Source of the DNA: Bacteroides clarus YIT 12056 | GTDB lineage: Bacteria; Bacteroidota; Bacteroidia; Bacteroidales; Bacteroidaceae | DNA length: 64,000 nt | Direction: 5' to 3' | NCBI RefSeq assembly: GCF_900129655.1 | Contig: NZ_FQWK01000003.1 | Coordinates: 62,001 to 126,000, forward strand | Made by a program: the position numbers and the translations under genes | Notes under the pieces: model-generated | Seen by the model: only the letters and a program-made list of their open reading frames with translations | Told to the model about the DNA's origin: nothing | Databases searched by the model: none | Part shown: piece by piece, positions 1-8,529 of the stretch | How positions within the stretch are numbered: the first letter of the stretch is position 1 | Layout of the letters: each line of letters starts with the position of its first letter

Positions 1-1381
1 CCGGTATAATAACAGGTTTCTTGTCCCGTATCACCTGCTTCAACAAAGTTTGCAGGATATTCTCGCCATTCATGTAGATATGGAAAATGGAGCCGGCAAT
101 CTGCCCTTCGTACGAACGTGCCATATACGTATCGGACGATAAGCCCAGCATCTCCACCAAAGCCCGGTTGACGAAATGGATCCGCAAATCCGTATCATAC
201 GTTATCAGCCCGTCGCGAATGGAGCAGAATATCTTATCGAATTCATCCCGCTGCTCCACCAAACGGTGCTGTACCAGCAGACGGGTCTGCGCGTGGATGC
301 GCTTGCGAGCCTCGCGCCGGTTGCTCCGATAAAGCCAGGCCACAAGAAACGCCAGTGCGCCCACCGTCACCGAATAGAAAAGGATAAACCAAACCCGATA
401 GCGATCCATTAAAGGCACATTCAGAATGGTTCCCCGCTTCTCAACGCTCTCCACGTCCACATGGAAAAAGTCCAGCTGCTTATAATCGAACAATAACTTA
501 CCGTCCAAATCCCCCACCCCGAACGAATCGGGCGACCGCCCTTTCAGAATGTCCGCCGCCTGTACGCCCGCAGCATAGGTATCTGTCGCCGGCTCTACGT
601 CATAAACGCATAACACGCCGCTCGTCATCGCCAAGTTCTGATTGGCAAATACGGGAGCTTTCAGCTTCAAGGAAAGAAAAGGAATCCATTTAGGAGCTAT
701 AACAATGTGCTTATACGCGTGATAATCGTAGCAGATAGAGGTAATAATGGTGTTGAGGGACTTCTCCTGCACATTCAGTTTCTTCAAACTGTATCCGGGA
801 TGCTTCTCCTTAAAAGCCACCCAGGCATCTTCCACCGCTTCCACCCCTTTAGAGCTCAAGAAGCTGCTGTCCGTCAGGCAGACAATCTCCTTGCGCGCGG
901 GAAACAGACGTATGGCTTCTTCAAGCAGCACATTGAAATCCGTCTTTGAAGTGAAGCCCGAAACGTTCGGCATTCTGTCAAACAGCTTCTTATCGGGATA
1001 CTTAATGCCCGAAACCACCACCGGTATCTGATACGGCAAAGAATCGCCGCAATGGGTTAAAGTAAAGAAAGCCTCATCGCTGGACGTCACAATCAAGTCT
1101 GTTTTACGCTGCCTGGCACGTTCGCATATACGGCGCATGATAACGCACTCCGAAGCGAAAGTCCAAAAGTCGGCGTTCAGGTATTCCGTTACCACGTCAG
1201 CCTTTACGCCACCCTTCTCCAAGCCGTTCTGCAGACCGGTAATAAGATTATCATGCCAAGAAGCGCTGTTGGTATATGATTGTATGAAAAGTACGTTATA
1301 GTTGTTTTCCGCAGCCGAAAGTGTTCCCGATATCAAGCACAGGAAAGCCCATGAACATAGTAAGAAAAAGTGTTTTCCCAT
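1..1381 (-). CDS. Hybrid sensor kinase, N-terminal part (cut by window edge)
   Basis: The gene starts at 1381 (MGKHFFLLC) and runs off the left edge, so only about 460 residues are visible. A signal peptide (residues 1-23, ending LSAAE) is followed by a periplasmic region of about 290 residues that resembles the ABC-type substrate-binding fold found in Bacteroides sensors (YNVLFIQSYTNS near the start). One membrane segment follows (about 325-345, WFILFYSVTVGALAFLVAWLY), then a coiled stretch and a PAS-like domain (FCSIRDGLITYDTDLRIHFVN). The kinase core would lie outside the window, so its histidine is not seen. It lies downstream of the ABC export operon on the same strand but has its own promoter. 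A role in sensing a periplasmic ligand is inferred from architecture only. Confidence 0.8.
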   Translation of the reverse strand, partial: MGKHFFLLCSWAFLCLISGTLSAAENNYNVLFIQSYTNSASWHDNLITGLQNGLEKGGVKADVVTEYLNADFWTFASECVIMRRICERARQRKTDLIVTSSDEAFFTLTHCGDSLPYQIPVVVSGIKYPDKKLFDRMPNVSGFTSKTDFNVLLEEAIRLFPARKEIVCLTDSSFLSSKGVEAVEDAWVAFKEKHPGYSLKKLNVQEKSLNTIITSICYDYHAYKHIVIAPKWIPFLSLKLKAPVFANQNLAMTSGVLCVYDVEPATDTYAAGVQAADILKGRSPDSFGVGDLDGKLLFDYKQLDFFHVDVESVEKRGTILNVPLMDRYRVWFILFYSVTVGALAFLVAWLYRSNRREARKRIHAQTRLLVQHRLVEQRDEFDKIFCSIRDGLITYDTDLRIHFVNRALVEMLGLSSDTYMARSYEGQIAGSIFHIYMNGENILQTLLKQVIRDKKPVIIP

Positions 1382-1425
1382 TTCGTTTGTTTTGATTTGT
1401 CTGCGTAAACTTCTTTATAGTCACG

Positions 1426-1433
1426 CAAATATA
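1426..1433 (-). promoter_or_regulatory. Bacteroides -7 box for the sensor kinase
   Basis: On the minus strand the sequence reads TATATTTG, an exact TAnnTTTG box, about 45 bases before the sensor kinase start. No clear TTG was found at the -33 position. Confidence 0.5.
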
Positions 1434-1476
1434 CAAGGTTATATTGAGAATTTACACCTTTTTCCTTAAAAAAACT

Positions 1477-2745
1477 TTATTCATCGTGCAATGCCTCGGC
1501 CGGATGTACTTTCATCGCTCCATAGGCGGGATACCAGATTCCGGCAACAATCATCAGCGCCATAAGCATCCATGTCAAAACGAGAGCCGATAAAAAACGT
1601 ACGGCATCGAAAGGCATCTTGCCCACATCCACCAGCTCGGCATAACCGATATTAAAAGCTATGACAGCCGCCGGCAGAGCCGCCAACGTGAGCAGCAGTA
1701 TCCCCTCATACATGAGGTAGGAGAAAATACCCCGGCGCGAGCTGCCCATCGCCAGCCGCAACGCAACCTCTTTACGACGCTGCTGCGTACGGAACCAGAA
1801 TGTTCCGATAACGCCCAGAAAGATATTCAGCAACAGGAAACCGAGCACGCAAAGCTGTGTCTTCCATTCGTTCATGTCTTCCAGCTCGCAGATTTCACGC
1901 AAATGCCCGAACGGTGTAATATCCAGCAGATAAAGGTTGCCCACCTGATAAAGACGGTCGGCCTCATCCATCAGCTTTTCGGCAAAGTCCTTATCGGCAT
2001 CTTCGGAAACGCGCAAACTGACGGTGATATAACGGGGGTCTGCAAAATCCCGTAACCTGTTCACGTCAAGCGGAAGGGCGGCAAAAGCCCCGCCCCACTG
2101 CGACGGCGTATGGAAATGCGACCAGCGCACAGGCGTACCCACCGCACCGATGCGGCGGCGGACGTCCTTACCGTAGTTCAAAAGCGAAACTTCCCGTCCC
2201 TGCAAAGATGCGCTACCGCCCGTTTCCGGATGTCCTTCGGTGAGGTTGGAAGATACCACCAGTTCATCGTTACGGAGTGCGGCCTCTACTTTGGCGAAAT
2301 CCGCTTCTTCCGTAAAGGAGTAACGGAAGACACGGAAGAAGTCCGCGGTGACCCAAAGAAGACGCGCGTTGACGGCCACAGAGTCAATGCCCAAGTCGAT
2401 GCCGTTGCTACCCTCATTGTACGGAAAACAGTTTTGCGAAAGGGCGACGGCCTCTACACCGGGACAATGACGCAGCCTGTCCGTAAGCCGGAGTAAATCA
2501 TCCATATCGTCATCCGCAGTCAGCTCCGGATTATAAAGAGGCGAGTTCGCTCCCAGCCTGCTTACGGTAATGTTGTAGCAATGCTCCGTATCAAATCCCA
2601 TCGGAGCGTGATAGACGCGTGTGGTGACAAGCGTCCAGTCCACAATATACCACAGCACGACAAAGACCAGCAGCAACTCCACAAAGAGAAAAAGATTGCT
2701 GCTCCACTCGTTCTTTATTTGTTTCAATATCGTTTTCATAATCAT
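1477..2745 (-). CDS. ABC transporter permease, type B (MacB/FtsX family)
   Basis: This 422-residue permease is the last gene of the export operon. It has one N-terminal membrane segment (about 15-40), a large periplasmic domain, and three C-terminal membrane segments beginning with LGFLLLNIFLGVIGTFWF. The cytoplasmic loop after TM2 (RTQQRRKEVALRLAMGSS) and the end HPAEALHDE match the permeases at 4058-5296 and the C-terminal part of 6670-7773; I call this set type B. MacB/FtsX permeases use mechanotransmission to export peptides, lipids or drugs rather than passing substrate through the bilayer. The substrate is unknown. It starts three bases after the stop of the type A gene 2749-4029, suggesting translational coupling and a heteromeric A/B pair. 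Confidence 0.9.
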   Translation of the reverse strand: MIMKTILKQIKNEWSSNLFLFVELLLVFVVLWYIVDWTLVTTRVYHAPMGFDTEHCYNITVSRLGANSPLYNPELTADDDMDDLLRLTDRLRHCPGVEAVALSQNCFPYNEGSNGIDLGIDSVAVNARLLWVTADFFRVFRYSFTEEADFAKVEAALRNDELVVSSNLTEGHPETGGSASLQGREVSLLNYGKDVRRRIGAVGTPVRWSHFHTPSQWGGAFAALPLDVNRLRDFADPRYITVSLRVSEDADKDFAEKLMDEADRLYQVGNLYLLDITPFGHLREICELEDMNEWKTQLCVLGFLLLNIFLGVIGTFWFRTQQRRKEVALRLAMGSSRRGIFSYLMYEGILLLTLAALPAAVIAFNIGYAELVDVGKMPFDAVRFLSALVLTWMLMALMIVAGIWYPAYGAMKVHPAEALHDE

Positions 2746-2748
2746 CGT

Positions 2749-4029
2749 TTACCTTTGGTTAATCGCATCCGTTATATTCATTCTCGAAGCGCGCCATGCC
2801 GGTATGCCCGCCGAAAGGATGTTCATCAGCAAGCAGAAGCCGAAAGCCGCAAGAAACGCCCAGGGCGAAAGCAGCATGCCCGGTGTCAGTGTGGTTTCAC
2901 CGCTGAGGTAGGCATTGGTGCTGTTGTCGAAGAGGAAGCCGTTCAGCAGGAAAGTGGCGGCATAGCTCAGCGCAAGTCCCAATACGCCGGCAAACAATGT
3001 CAGCAACAGGTTCTCAAAGAATATCTGGCGCATCAGCTCCCCACCCGTAGCCCCGAAAGCCTTGCGCACGCCTATCTCCGCCATGCGCTTACGCATACGG
3101 GAAAGCGTCATGCTGCTCAGGTTGATGGCAGGTACAAGCAACAGAATGACGATAACGAGCGTGTAATGCAGGATAATGGCTTTGGTATCGGGCGTTTCGC
3201 TCCACTTGCGGTAAAGATTGGCAAACTGTTCATCGGGTTGCCCGCGGTAAAACACTTCCGAGTCACGCAGCCCGTCGTTATATTTGCGGCGGAGTTGTTC
3301 CACCTCCTCACGGATAGCCGGAAAATCGGCTACGGAATGTGCGAGGATAACCGCTCTCATCTGTCCCATAGTGTCTTCCCACCACGTCAGCCGGTTAATA
3401 TCCGTGGAAGTATAAGGCACCCACACCTGCGCATAAGCAGAAGTGGCAAGTACGGACACATCCGCCACCACACCGGATATACGGTACTCCACATGGTTCA
3501 GTTGTACCGTTTTTCCCGCAACGTCCGTCGTGCCGAACAGGCGGCGCGCCACCGTAGCGCTCAGCACGGCGCATGGCAGTCCGGCATCGCTGTCGGCCTT
3601 TGTAAACGCCTTGCCGCTGAGAAACCGGAACCGGAAGATAGACCAAAAGGCATCGTCCGTCTGCACCATGTCGGCAGTGGCCTTGTTGCCCGCCGGCAAA
3701 GACACACGTACCTTTTCGGGCAAGGAAATCAACGTGACCGCTTCCGCCGTGGTGAGATTCTTAAAGCACTCGCGCCCCGTACGTACCGACATGCGGGCGT
3801 TGGACGAATCACCGTCGCTCCCACCCTTGTTCTTGACGGACATGGCAGACACATACAGCGAACGGCTGCGGTTCACTTCCGGCTCACAGTCCACAAGCCT
3901 TACCTGAAAGGTGATGACAAGCACCATAATCATACAGATGGCCAATGCCGTACCCAGTACGGAAACCCACGTTATGATAGGATTCTCGCGCAAATGATAT
4001 AGCGCTTGCTGAAAATAAAGACGTATCAT
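2749..4029 (-). CDS. ABC transporter permease, type A (MacB/FtsX family)
   Basis: A 426-residue permease with TM1 at about 18-45 (WVSVLGTALAICMIMVLVITF), a periplasmic domain and three C-terminal membrane segments. The family signature after TM2 is RMRKRMAEIGVRKAFGATGG, and the end is GIPAWRASRMNITDAINQR. The segment EPEVNRSRSLYVSAM is shared with the N-terminal part of the chimeric gene 6670-7773 and, less closely, with 5330-6622; I call this set type A. It is followed by its type B partner after three bases. It presumably works with the ATPase at 7845-8510, the only ABC ATPase gene in the operon. Substrate unknown. Confidence 0.9.
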   Translation of the reverse strand: MIRLYFQQALYHLRENPIITWVSVLGTALAICMIMVLVITFQVRLVDCEPEVNRSRSLYVSAMSVKNKGGSDGDSSNARMSVRTGRECFKNLTTAEAVTLISLPEKVRVSLPAGNKATADMVQTDDAFWSIFRFRFLSGKAFTKADSDAGLPCAVLSATVARRLFGTTDVAGKTVQLNHVEYRISGVVADVSVLATSAYAQVWVPYTSTDINRLTWWEDTMGQMRAVILAHSVADFPAIREEVEQLRRKYNDGLRDSEVFYRGQPDEQFANLYRKWSETPDTKAIILHYTLVIVILLLVPAINLSSMTLSRMRKRMAEIGVRKAFGATGGELMRQIFFENLLLTLFAGVLGLALSYAATFLLNGFLFDNSTNAYLSGETTLTPGMLLSPWAFLAAFGFCLLMNILSAGIPAWRASRMNITDAINQR

Positions 4030-4057
4030 ATTCTGTTATCGGTTTAATTTCTTGAAT

Positions 4058-5296
4058 TCATTCATCGTGCAGAGCTTCCGCCGGTTGTACCTTCATCGCC
4101 TTACGCGCCGGAATACCGATACCAATCGTAATCATCAATCCTATCAGGACGAAACTTACGGCCGCGCAAAGCAACAGACGCCCCCACTCCAGCGTCGTAC
4201 CGTTGCGCCAAGAATTCAGTTCCATGCTTGCCAGGTTATAATCAATGATGAATGCTATCGGGGTGATAAGTAACAGCAAAAGCAGTCCTTCGCTTATCAG
4301 ACGGACGAAAATACTCATGTCCGATGCTCCATGCGCCTTATGCAGGGCAATCTCCGAACGGCGCTGCTGGGTACGGAACCAGAAAGTGCCGAGCAGCCCC
4401 AGGAAGATATTCAGCAGCAGGAATCCCATTCCCATCACGTAATTACGCAAATCATTGCTCCATGACTGCTGGAAATTACGGCGGATATCCTTAAAAGAAC
4501 GCACTTCGGAAATATAGACGTTGCCGATGCGGAACTGCTTCTCGCTGTCCGCCTTCAGGCGCCGGATAAAATCATGGTCTTGATTAGCCCGGACACGCAA
4601 GCAAAGTTCCAACCCAATATCGTACCAGTCCAGTTTATAGAGAAAAGTATAAGAGCTTCGAGCTTGTTGGAAGTCGTTGTAACGTACATCCTTTAAAGCC
4701 GCCCCCAATCGATAAGTTTGTGTTGTATCACCAAAAAGCTGGCAACGTTTGCCTACAAGTTCTGTCAGCGGACGACCGTACTTCCGGTAGAGGTTATCGG
4801 AAGCAAGGAACTCTCCTTTTTCCAACATCCCGGCAAGCTGTTCGGGCGTTTCACCGCGTGTACCCTGATAACGGAACACACGTACAAAATCGGGAGTTAC
4901 CATACGGCGGATAGTCCAACTATCAGAAACCAGTGTATCATACCGAACCATATCAGTAGAATTGCTGCCATTGTATGGATAGGAATTTTGCGAGAGACTT
5001 ACCGCCTCAATTTCCGGACGGCGGCGTAAGCGGTCTACAAGTTCAAGAATATCGGCATCTTCCTGTTCATCGGTTTGGTTCGGAATATAATCAGAACTCT
5101 TGTCCGTGAGTTTTCCCATCTCAATAAGGTAACAATGACTGATGTCAAAGCCTCGCGGTTCCAAGTAGGTAGCTGCACGCGTATAGAGATAATCTACCAC
5201 AAACCACATCACAACGCTCACAACCAGCAGTTCCAAAGCCAGCCACAGGTTATTGCGCCATTCATTCTTTATCTGTACCAAAAGTTTCTTAGTCAT
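4058..5296 (-). CDS. ABC transporter permease, type B (MacB/FtsX family)
   Basis: A 412-residue permease of type B: N-terminal membrane segment (WLALELLVVSVVMWFVVDYL), periplasmic domain, then MGFLLLNIFLGLLGTFWF followed by RTQQRRSEIALHKAHGAS and two further membrane segments. It ends VQPAEALHDE, as in the gene at 1477-2745. It lies 33 bases after the type A gene 5330-6622, repeating the A-then-B order of the downstream pair. Compared with 1477-2745 the periplasmic domain is diverged, so the two pairs may bind different partners or substrates. Confidence 0.9.
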   Translation of the reverse strand: MTKKLLVQIKNEWRNNLWLALELLVVSVVMWFVVDYLYTRAATYLEPRGFDISHCYLIEMGKLTDKSSDYIPNQTDEQEDADILELVDRLRRRPEIEAVSLSQNSYPYNGSNSTDMVRYDTLVSDSWTIRRMVTPDFVRVFRYQGTRGETPEQLAGMLEKGEFLASDNLYRKYGRPLTELVGKRCQLFGDTTQTYRLGAALKDVRYNDFQQARSSYTFLYKLDWYDIGLELCLRVRANQDHDFIRRLKADSEKQFRIGNVYISEVRSFKDIRRNFQQSWSNDLRNYVMGMGFLLLNIFLGLLGTFWFRTQQRRSEIALHKAHGASDMSIFVRLISEGLLLLLLITPIAFIIDYNLASMELNSWRNGTTLEWGRLLLCAAVSFVLIGLMITIGIGIPARKAMKVQPAEALHDE

Positions 5297-5329
5297 TTCT
5301 TTCTGCGATTAATAGTTAGCGACGAGCGT

Positions 5330-6622
5330 TTAGTGCAACCGTCCACCCAATGCATTCACTATCCCGATACGTGAAGCGCGCCATGCCGGAAAACCGCTGC
5401 TCATCAAGTTCAGCACAAAGCAAAAGAGCAGCGCCCAGGCAAAGGTGGAAGCATGCAGCAGGATTGAAGCGTCCACTTCCGGCGGATTCAAAGTCTGGCT
5501 GAACTCCTGCGCAAAAAGCAACGTGTTGCCCACGTACGCAAAAACCACGCTCAGCAGCAGGCCGACAATACCGGCCAATAAGGTTATCACCAGATTCTCC
5601 GCTATAATCTGCCCCATCAGCTCCATGCGCGTACTGCCGAAAGCACGGCGTACCCCGATTTCCGCTACCCGCTGACGCAAACGGCTCTGCGTCATGCTCG
5701 AAAGATTGATGGCAGGCACTATCAGCAAGATAACGAAGATGATAATCCGCTGGCGGCGGGCCGCATCCACATCCGGTTCGATATTGGCGCCGAAAGCGAT
5801 GGCATTCTTTTCCTGGTCGTAGGGACGGTTACGGTAAATCAGTTCCCAGCCGTTCTTTCCGATGAGCGTGTTGTACGCCGATTTACGGCGTTCGGCTTCC
5901 CGGCGGATAGCGGGAAAATCATCCCGGCTACGCGCCAGTATCGTGCAACTCATCATTCCCATATGCCGGTCGTTCCACGTATCATTATCCATACCCGTCG
6001 AGGTATACGGAACCCATACCTGCCCGTAAGCGCAATCCGCCAGCGTGGACACATCTTTCACGACACCGGCCACGCGATAGGGCGCATGACTGAGGAGAAA
6101 TTCACGTCCCGCCACATCGGTCGTACCGAAAAGGCTGCGCGCTACACTTTCCGTAAGTACGGCCGCCGGTTGTCCGGCGTCGAATACGGCTTTATCGTAG
6201 GGCTTTCCATCGATAAAGGAGAAGTCGAACACACGCCAGAAGATGTCGTCCGTCTGCCGCAAATCCACGCTGACCGCCGGCTTGCCCGGCAAAGAAACAG
6301 GTGTGGATACCGGGAAAATGGTATAAATAGTGACGGCTTCCGGTGTTTTCAGCGACTGGAAACATTCACGGGCGGTCTGCACGCTCATCGGTCCGTTGCT
6401 CGTCCCTTCGCCCCAGTTCGAGTTGGAGATGCTCATCGACTTGACGTGCAGAAAGCGGTCGCGATTACTTTCGGGCGCGAAAGGAGCCACCTTTACCTGC
6501 TGCATCATTACCACCAGCATAATCAGGAAGATGGCAAGCGCTGTACCGGCTATACCGACCGCACTCATCAACGGTTGCTGGCGAAGCTGCGCCCACGCTT
6601 GTGTAAAATATTGCTTTATCAT
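5330..6622 (-). CDS. ABC transporter permease, type A (MacB/FtsX family)
   Basis: A 430-residue type A permease. TM1 is near residues 18-42 (AVGIAGTALAIFLIMLVVMM), followed by a periplasmic domain containing ARSLFGTTDVAGREF, a motif repeated in the other type A genes (ARRLFGTTDVAGKTV, ARKLFGTTDAVGKTV). The cytoplasmic loop after TM2 reads RLRQRVAEIGVRRAFGSTR. It is the first full-length permease of the operon and comes 47 bases after the stop of the chimeric gene. Like its paralogues it should sit in the inner membrane and pair with the type B protein encoded just downstream. Confidence 0.9.
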   Translation of the reverse strand: MIKQYFTQAWAQLRQQPLMSAVGIAGTALAIFLIMLVVMMQQVKVAPFAPESNRDRFLHVKSMSISNSNWGEGTSNGPMSVQTARECFQSLKTPEAVTIYTIFPVSTPVSLPGKPAVSVDLRQTDDIFWRVFDFSFIDGKPYDKAVFDAGQPAAVLTESVARSLFGTTDVAGREFLLSHAPYRVAGVVKDVSTLADCAYGQVWVPYTSTGMDNDTWNDRHMGMMSCTILARSRDDFPAIRREAERRKSAYNTLIGKNGWELIYRNRPYDQEKNAIAFGANIEPDVDAARRQRIIIFVILLIVPAINLSSMTQSRLRQRVAEIGVRRAFGSTRMELMGQIIAENLVITLLAGIVGLLLSVVFAYVGNTLLFAQEFSQTLNPPEVDASILLHASTFAWALLFCFVLNLMSSGFPAWRASRIGIVNALGGRLH

Positions 6623-6669
6623 CTGTTCATTCGCTATTTTAACAGTACACTATAATCAGTTTTCTACTT

Positions 6670-7773
6670 TTACTCTTCGTGCAATGCCTCTGCCGGCTGT
6701 ATGCTGACAGCTTGCTGCGCCGGAAACCAGATTCCCACTATCACCATCGACGCCATCAGCAGCCATGCGCCCAACGTGCCCGACAGGAAACGAAGGAAAC
6801 TCCATTCCACCGGCCAGGTGGTAATCAATTCGGTATGTCCCATCGTAAATTCGGCAATGCCCACATTGTAGCATACAATCATGGCCGGGAGCGTAACAAG
6901 GGTCAGCAACAGCAATCCCTCTCCCATAAGCAAACAGAATATCTGCTTCTTCGTGCTGCCCATCGCAAGCCTTAAAGCTATTTCATTGCGACGGCGGCGG
7001 GTACGGAACCAGAATGTACCTATCAGCCCCAAAATGTCTTTCACCCGTTTCTCCATTCCTTGCCTGATGGCCGGAAAGTCGGCAGATGAGCGCGCCAGCG
7101 CAACGACCGTATGCGCGCCGATATAGTTCCGAACGGAAACGGCATCCTGCAAATCGGCCGGATACATGCGCCACACCTGTGCGTAAGCGTCTTTGGCTAT
7201 TACGGACACATCCTTCACCACCCCGCACACACGCGCCTCGTTGCGGTTCAGCAGCACCGTCTTACCTACCGCATCCGTAGTACCGAACAGTTTCCGGGCG
7301 ACAGAAGCAGATATCACAATAGCGGACACATCACCGCCCCGGTCCGAATCATCGAATCCGCGTCCGGCGACGAACTGCATCTGGAACACTTTCCAGAAAC
7401 CCGGATCCGTCTCCATGGCATCCACCTTTACGCTGTTAGTGCCATCGGGCATGGAAACCAAAGCAACTCCCGCCGGAACAAACGCCGTACAAGCCTCCAC
7501 TTCCGGCAACGGCTGCACGCACTCTTTCATAAAAGCCGGCGAACAGGAGCTATAAGTATTCCACTCCTTATTTTCTTTGCCCTGCAAATGCATCTTACTT
7601 ATATATAAGCAACGGCTGCGGTTCACTTCCGGCTCCATATCCGCATATTTCATCTGCCAGGTAATTACAATCGCCATAATCATGGTTATGGCAAATGCCG
7701 TACCCAATATGAAGATGGTACTCAGCAACGGATTCTGCCGCAGAAGCATAAGGGCTTGACGAATGGTTTGCAT
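6670..7773 (-). CDS. Chimeric ABC permease: type A N-terminus fused to type B C-terminus
   Basis: This gene encodes 367 residues, about 55 fewer than its paralogues. Residues 1 to about 246 align with type A permeases (EPEVNRSRCLYIS, ARKLFGTTDAVGKTV, ARSSADFPAIR). From about 247 on the sequence is type B (LGLIGTFWFRTRRRRNEIALRLAMGS, ending SIQPAEALHEE). The join lies near position 7035. Type B TM2 normally has about 20 hydrophobic residues; here only about ten remain (ILGLIGTFWF), so the second membrane helix may not span the bilayer. The simplest reading is an in-frame deletion of roughly 1.4 kb between a former A gene and its following B gene. The frame is intact, so it is either a working hybrid or a recent remnant. 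Confidence 0.85.
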   Translation of the reverse strand: MQTIRQALMLLRQNPLLSTIFILGTAFAITMIMAIVITWQMKYADMEPEVNRSRCLYISKMHLQGKENKEWNTYSSCSPAFMKECVQPLPEVEACTAFVPAGVALVSMPDGTNSVKVDAMETDPGFWKVFQMQFVAGRGFDDSDRGGDVSAIVISASVARKLFGTTDAVGKTVLLNRNEARVCGVVKDVSVIAKDAYAQVWRMYPADLQDAVSVRNYIGAHTVVALARSSADFPAIRQGMEKRVKDILGLIGTFWFRTRRRRNEIALRLAMGSTKKQIFCLLMGEGLLLLTLVTLPAMIVCYNVGIAEFTMGHTELITTWPVEWSFLRFLSGTLGAWLLMASMVIVGIWFPAQQAVSIQPAEALHEE

Positions 7774-7792
7774 GGTGATGAGGGGGGGATAA

Positions 7793-7829
7793 GTTATGGG
7801 TTATGAGTTATAAGTTATGAGTTATGGGG
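7793..7829. repeat. Short heptamer repeat in the ABC operon
   Basis: Five tandem copies of a seven-base unit, GTTATRR (GTTATGG, GTTATGA, GTTATAA, GTTATGA, GTTATGG), lie between the ATPase gene and the chimeric permease. The same kind of heptamer fills 40862-41095. Confidence 0.75.
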
Positions 7830-7844
7830 GATGAAGGGCGGGAA

Positions 7845-8510
7845 TTATTCTACCTGACGGCCGTCGAAGAAGCGGACGGTACGGCTGGTTTGTCTGGCCT
7901 GTTCTTCATTGTGGGTCACCATTACGATGGTGCGTCCGTCTTCTTTATTCAACTGATGCAACAGCTCCATGACTTCCGCACCCATCTTGGAGTCCAGATT
8001 ACCGGTAGGCTCATCGGCGAGTATTATCTCCGGATTGCCGATGATGGCGCGCGCAATGGCAACACGCTGGCACTGACCGCCGGAAAGCTGTGTAGGCATG
8101 TGGCGCATACGGTGGCTCAAACCCACCTTCTGCAATACTTCCTCTGCCAGACGGCGACGCTCCTTGGCCGACACCTTTCTGTACAGCAAAGGCAGCTCCA
8201 CGTTATCCAGTACATTCAGCGAATTAATCAAGTGGAAAGACTGGAACACAAACCCCAGCTTCCGGTTACGGAAAGCCGCCAGTTCCCTGTCCTTCATGCC
8301 ATCCACCTTAATGCCGGCTATTTCAATCGTTCCGCCGGTAGGCGCATCCAGCAAACCCATAATGTTCAGCAAAGTAGACTTACCGCAACCGGAAGGACCC
8401 ATGATACTGAGGAATTCCCCCTTGTTCACTTCGAGGTTTACATTCTCCAACGCTACGGTTTCAATCTCGTTCGTACGATAAATCTTGTTGATGCCAGTTA
8501 ACTTAATCAT
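7845..8510 (-). CDS. ABC transporter ATP-binding protein (MacB/LolD type)
   Basis: A 221-residue ATPase of the usual LolD/MacB length. Walker A is GPSGCGKST at about 38-46, the signature is LSGGQ near 142, and Walker B with the catalytic glutamate is ILADEPTGN near 163. The Q-loop lies in GFVFQSFHLI and the switch histidine in MVTHNEEQ. It would power the permeases at 1477-7773 from the cytoplasmic face. As only one ATPase gene is present, two intact permease pairs plus a chimera probably share it. Confidence 0.95.
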   Translation of the reverse strand: MIKLTGINKIYRTNEIETVALENVNLEVNKGEFLSIMGPSGCGKSTLLNIMGLLDAPTGGTIEIAGIKVDGMKDRELAAFRNRKLGFVFQSFHLINSLNVLDNVELPLLYRKVSAKERRRLAEEVLQKVGLSHRMRHMPTQLSGGQCQRVAIARAIIGNPEIILADEPTGNLDSKMGAEVMELLHQLNKEDGRTIVMVTHNEEQARQTSRTVRFFDGRQVE

Positions 8511-8529
8511 AATGGTAAGTATTTAATTG

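Noticed and set aside
2581..4002. A 473-codon plus-strand frame over two permease genes
   Set aside because: It is antisense to two clear permeases and its translation is rich in His, Arg and Gln without any domain, as expected of a shadow frame.
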